The position numbers and the translations under genes are program-made. 64,000 bases of DNA, from positions 248,001 through 312,000 of the forward strand of contig NZ_JACCDD010000002.1 in the NCBI RefSeq assembly GCF_013415115.1, in the 5' to 3' direction. Below are positions 63,540 through 64,000 of this stretch, one piece after another; positions within the stretch are counted from its first letter, which is position 1; each line of letters begins with the position of its first letter. The DNA is from Vreelandella zhaodongensis (GTDB lineage: Bacteria > Pseudomonadota > Gammaproteobacteria > Pseudomonadales > Halomonadaceae). The notes beneath the pieces are model-generated. The model worked only from the letters and a program-made list of their open reading frames with translations. It was not told the origin of the DNA and ran no database searches.

Positions 63540-64000
63540 TTAATAGCAGGCTTCATCGGCTGAGCTGCTGTCGGCGAGACCTTGAACGGCGAGTGAAGCC
63601 TGGTAACAAGGCCCCCCCAGATGGCGCGGGTAGGCAAAGAATTCAACGGCGAGAAGGTCGATATCCGATGAGCGATAACTCGCTGCACGCAGCCTTGAAT
63701 CGTGGGAGAATCGCTCCAATACGTTTTGCATGTCAGTATCTGGGGATACCTGAATAGCCGTGTGCATAGCAAGCACAAGACTCTCGCCCGAGCTGACAAT
63801 CAGCGGGAGCTTTAACGCTTTTAAGGTGAGTGCCGCACGCTGTTGCTCGTGCGCTGACGCTTGTTGTCGCACTAGTTCACCAAAGTGGCTGCGTGACGAC
63901 GTTATTAACGTCATATCAGCTTTTTCGGGAATGGGTTCCTTCAAATCCAGCACCGCTACCCCAGTAATCTGTGGTGGCAATATCGTTCCCAGGTGACAGC
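63540..64000 (-). CDS. Unrecognised gene cut by the right edge
   Basis: The reading frame is open to the end of the window, so only the C-terminal 150 or so residues are seen. The stretch LKLPLIVSSGESLVLAMHTA and the end part FAYPRHLGGPCYQASLAVQG faintly resemble the effector-binding domain of IclR regulators, but this is a guess. It lies 34 bases before the paaH start and may be part of the same unit or a regulator. No start is visible. Confidence 0.6.
   Translation of the reverse strand, partial: CHLGTILPPQITGVAVLDLKEPIPEKADMTLITSSRSHFGELVRQQASAHEQQRAALTLKALKLPLIVSSGESLVLAMHTAIQVSPDTDMQNVLERFSHDSRLRAASYRSSDIDLLAVEFFAYPRHLGGPCYQASLAVQGLADSSSADEACY

Noticed and set aside
63505..63799. N-terminal extension of the paaH frame
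   Set aside because: The extra 98 codons are cysteine- and arginine-rich, without homology-like features, and overlap the neighbouring frame; the ATG at 63505 precedes the dinucleotide-binding motif.

Overview
The window looks like chromosomal DNA of a moderately GC-rich marine or halophilic gammaproteobacterium, most likely Halomonas or a close relative. This rests on family-level resemblance of the proteins (KatG, PntAB, LoiP, CcoG, HglS/YdcJ, a phenylacetate-type thiolase/dehydrogenase pair) and on the many PAS/GGDEF/EAL proteins. No taxonomic search was run. No tRNA, rRNA, CRISPR array, transposase or prophage gene was seen.

Layout. 1-4.7 kb: the left edge cuts katG; then pntB and pntA (proton-translocating transhydrogenase), all on the minus strand. 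5.0-26.1 kb: a run of ten minus-strand genes with small gaps or overlaps and almost all products exported or membrane-bound. It holds two giant paralogous proteins (1694 and about 1820 aa), each with PPC-like and discoidin-like modules and two VWA domains, plus a transglutaminase-like protein, a degenerate metallophosphatase-like protein, a lipoprotein, a multi-pass membrane protein and several unrecognised secreted proteins. This is the best candidate for an undescribed envelope system here. 26.3-29.7 kb (plus): a small periplasmic molybdopterin-domain protein without cysteine, overlapping a histidine kinase and a LuxR-type response regulator; it is divergent from the big cluster and could control it. 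29.7-33.4 kb: metY, the M48 peptidase loiP and an exported N-terminal-cysteine amidohydrolase. 33.5-36.1 kb: an RsbQ-like hydrolase next to a PAS-GGDEF-EAL protein. 36.2-42.3 kb: a small membrane ORF with a (GGCAAC)8 microsatellite, ccoG, a MocR-type regulator, a PAS-GGDEF cyclase and an MFS transporter. 42.6-49.0 kb: a cold-shock protein, a lone secreted protein and a second tightly coupled envelope operon (four genes, including a 955-aa membrane protein). 49.2-55.2 kb: two divergent multi-sensor c-di-GMP proteins, one with a LOV-like domain lacking the photoactive cysteine and with a degenerate GGDEF. 55.2-57.9 kb: hglS/ydcJ and a divergent LysR regulator. 58.0-60.2 kb: a NYN-domain protein, a small lipoprotein, a DUF1090 protein and an AmiS/UreI channel. 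60.7-64.0 kb: paaJ-paaH-like genes and a gene cut by the right edge.

How the parts may work together: the molybdopterin-domain protein, kinase and regulator form one transcription unit facing the 21-kb secreted cluster across about 190 bp, so an envelope signal driving expression of the VWA proteins is a reasonable but untested model. Four c-di-GMP proteins within 21 kb, one paired with an RsbQ-like hydrolase that may generate or deliver a ligand to its PAS domain, point to dense second-messenger control. All functional statements come from motif recognition by eye, and start sites were chosen from ribosome-binding sites or signal peptides where these were visible.
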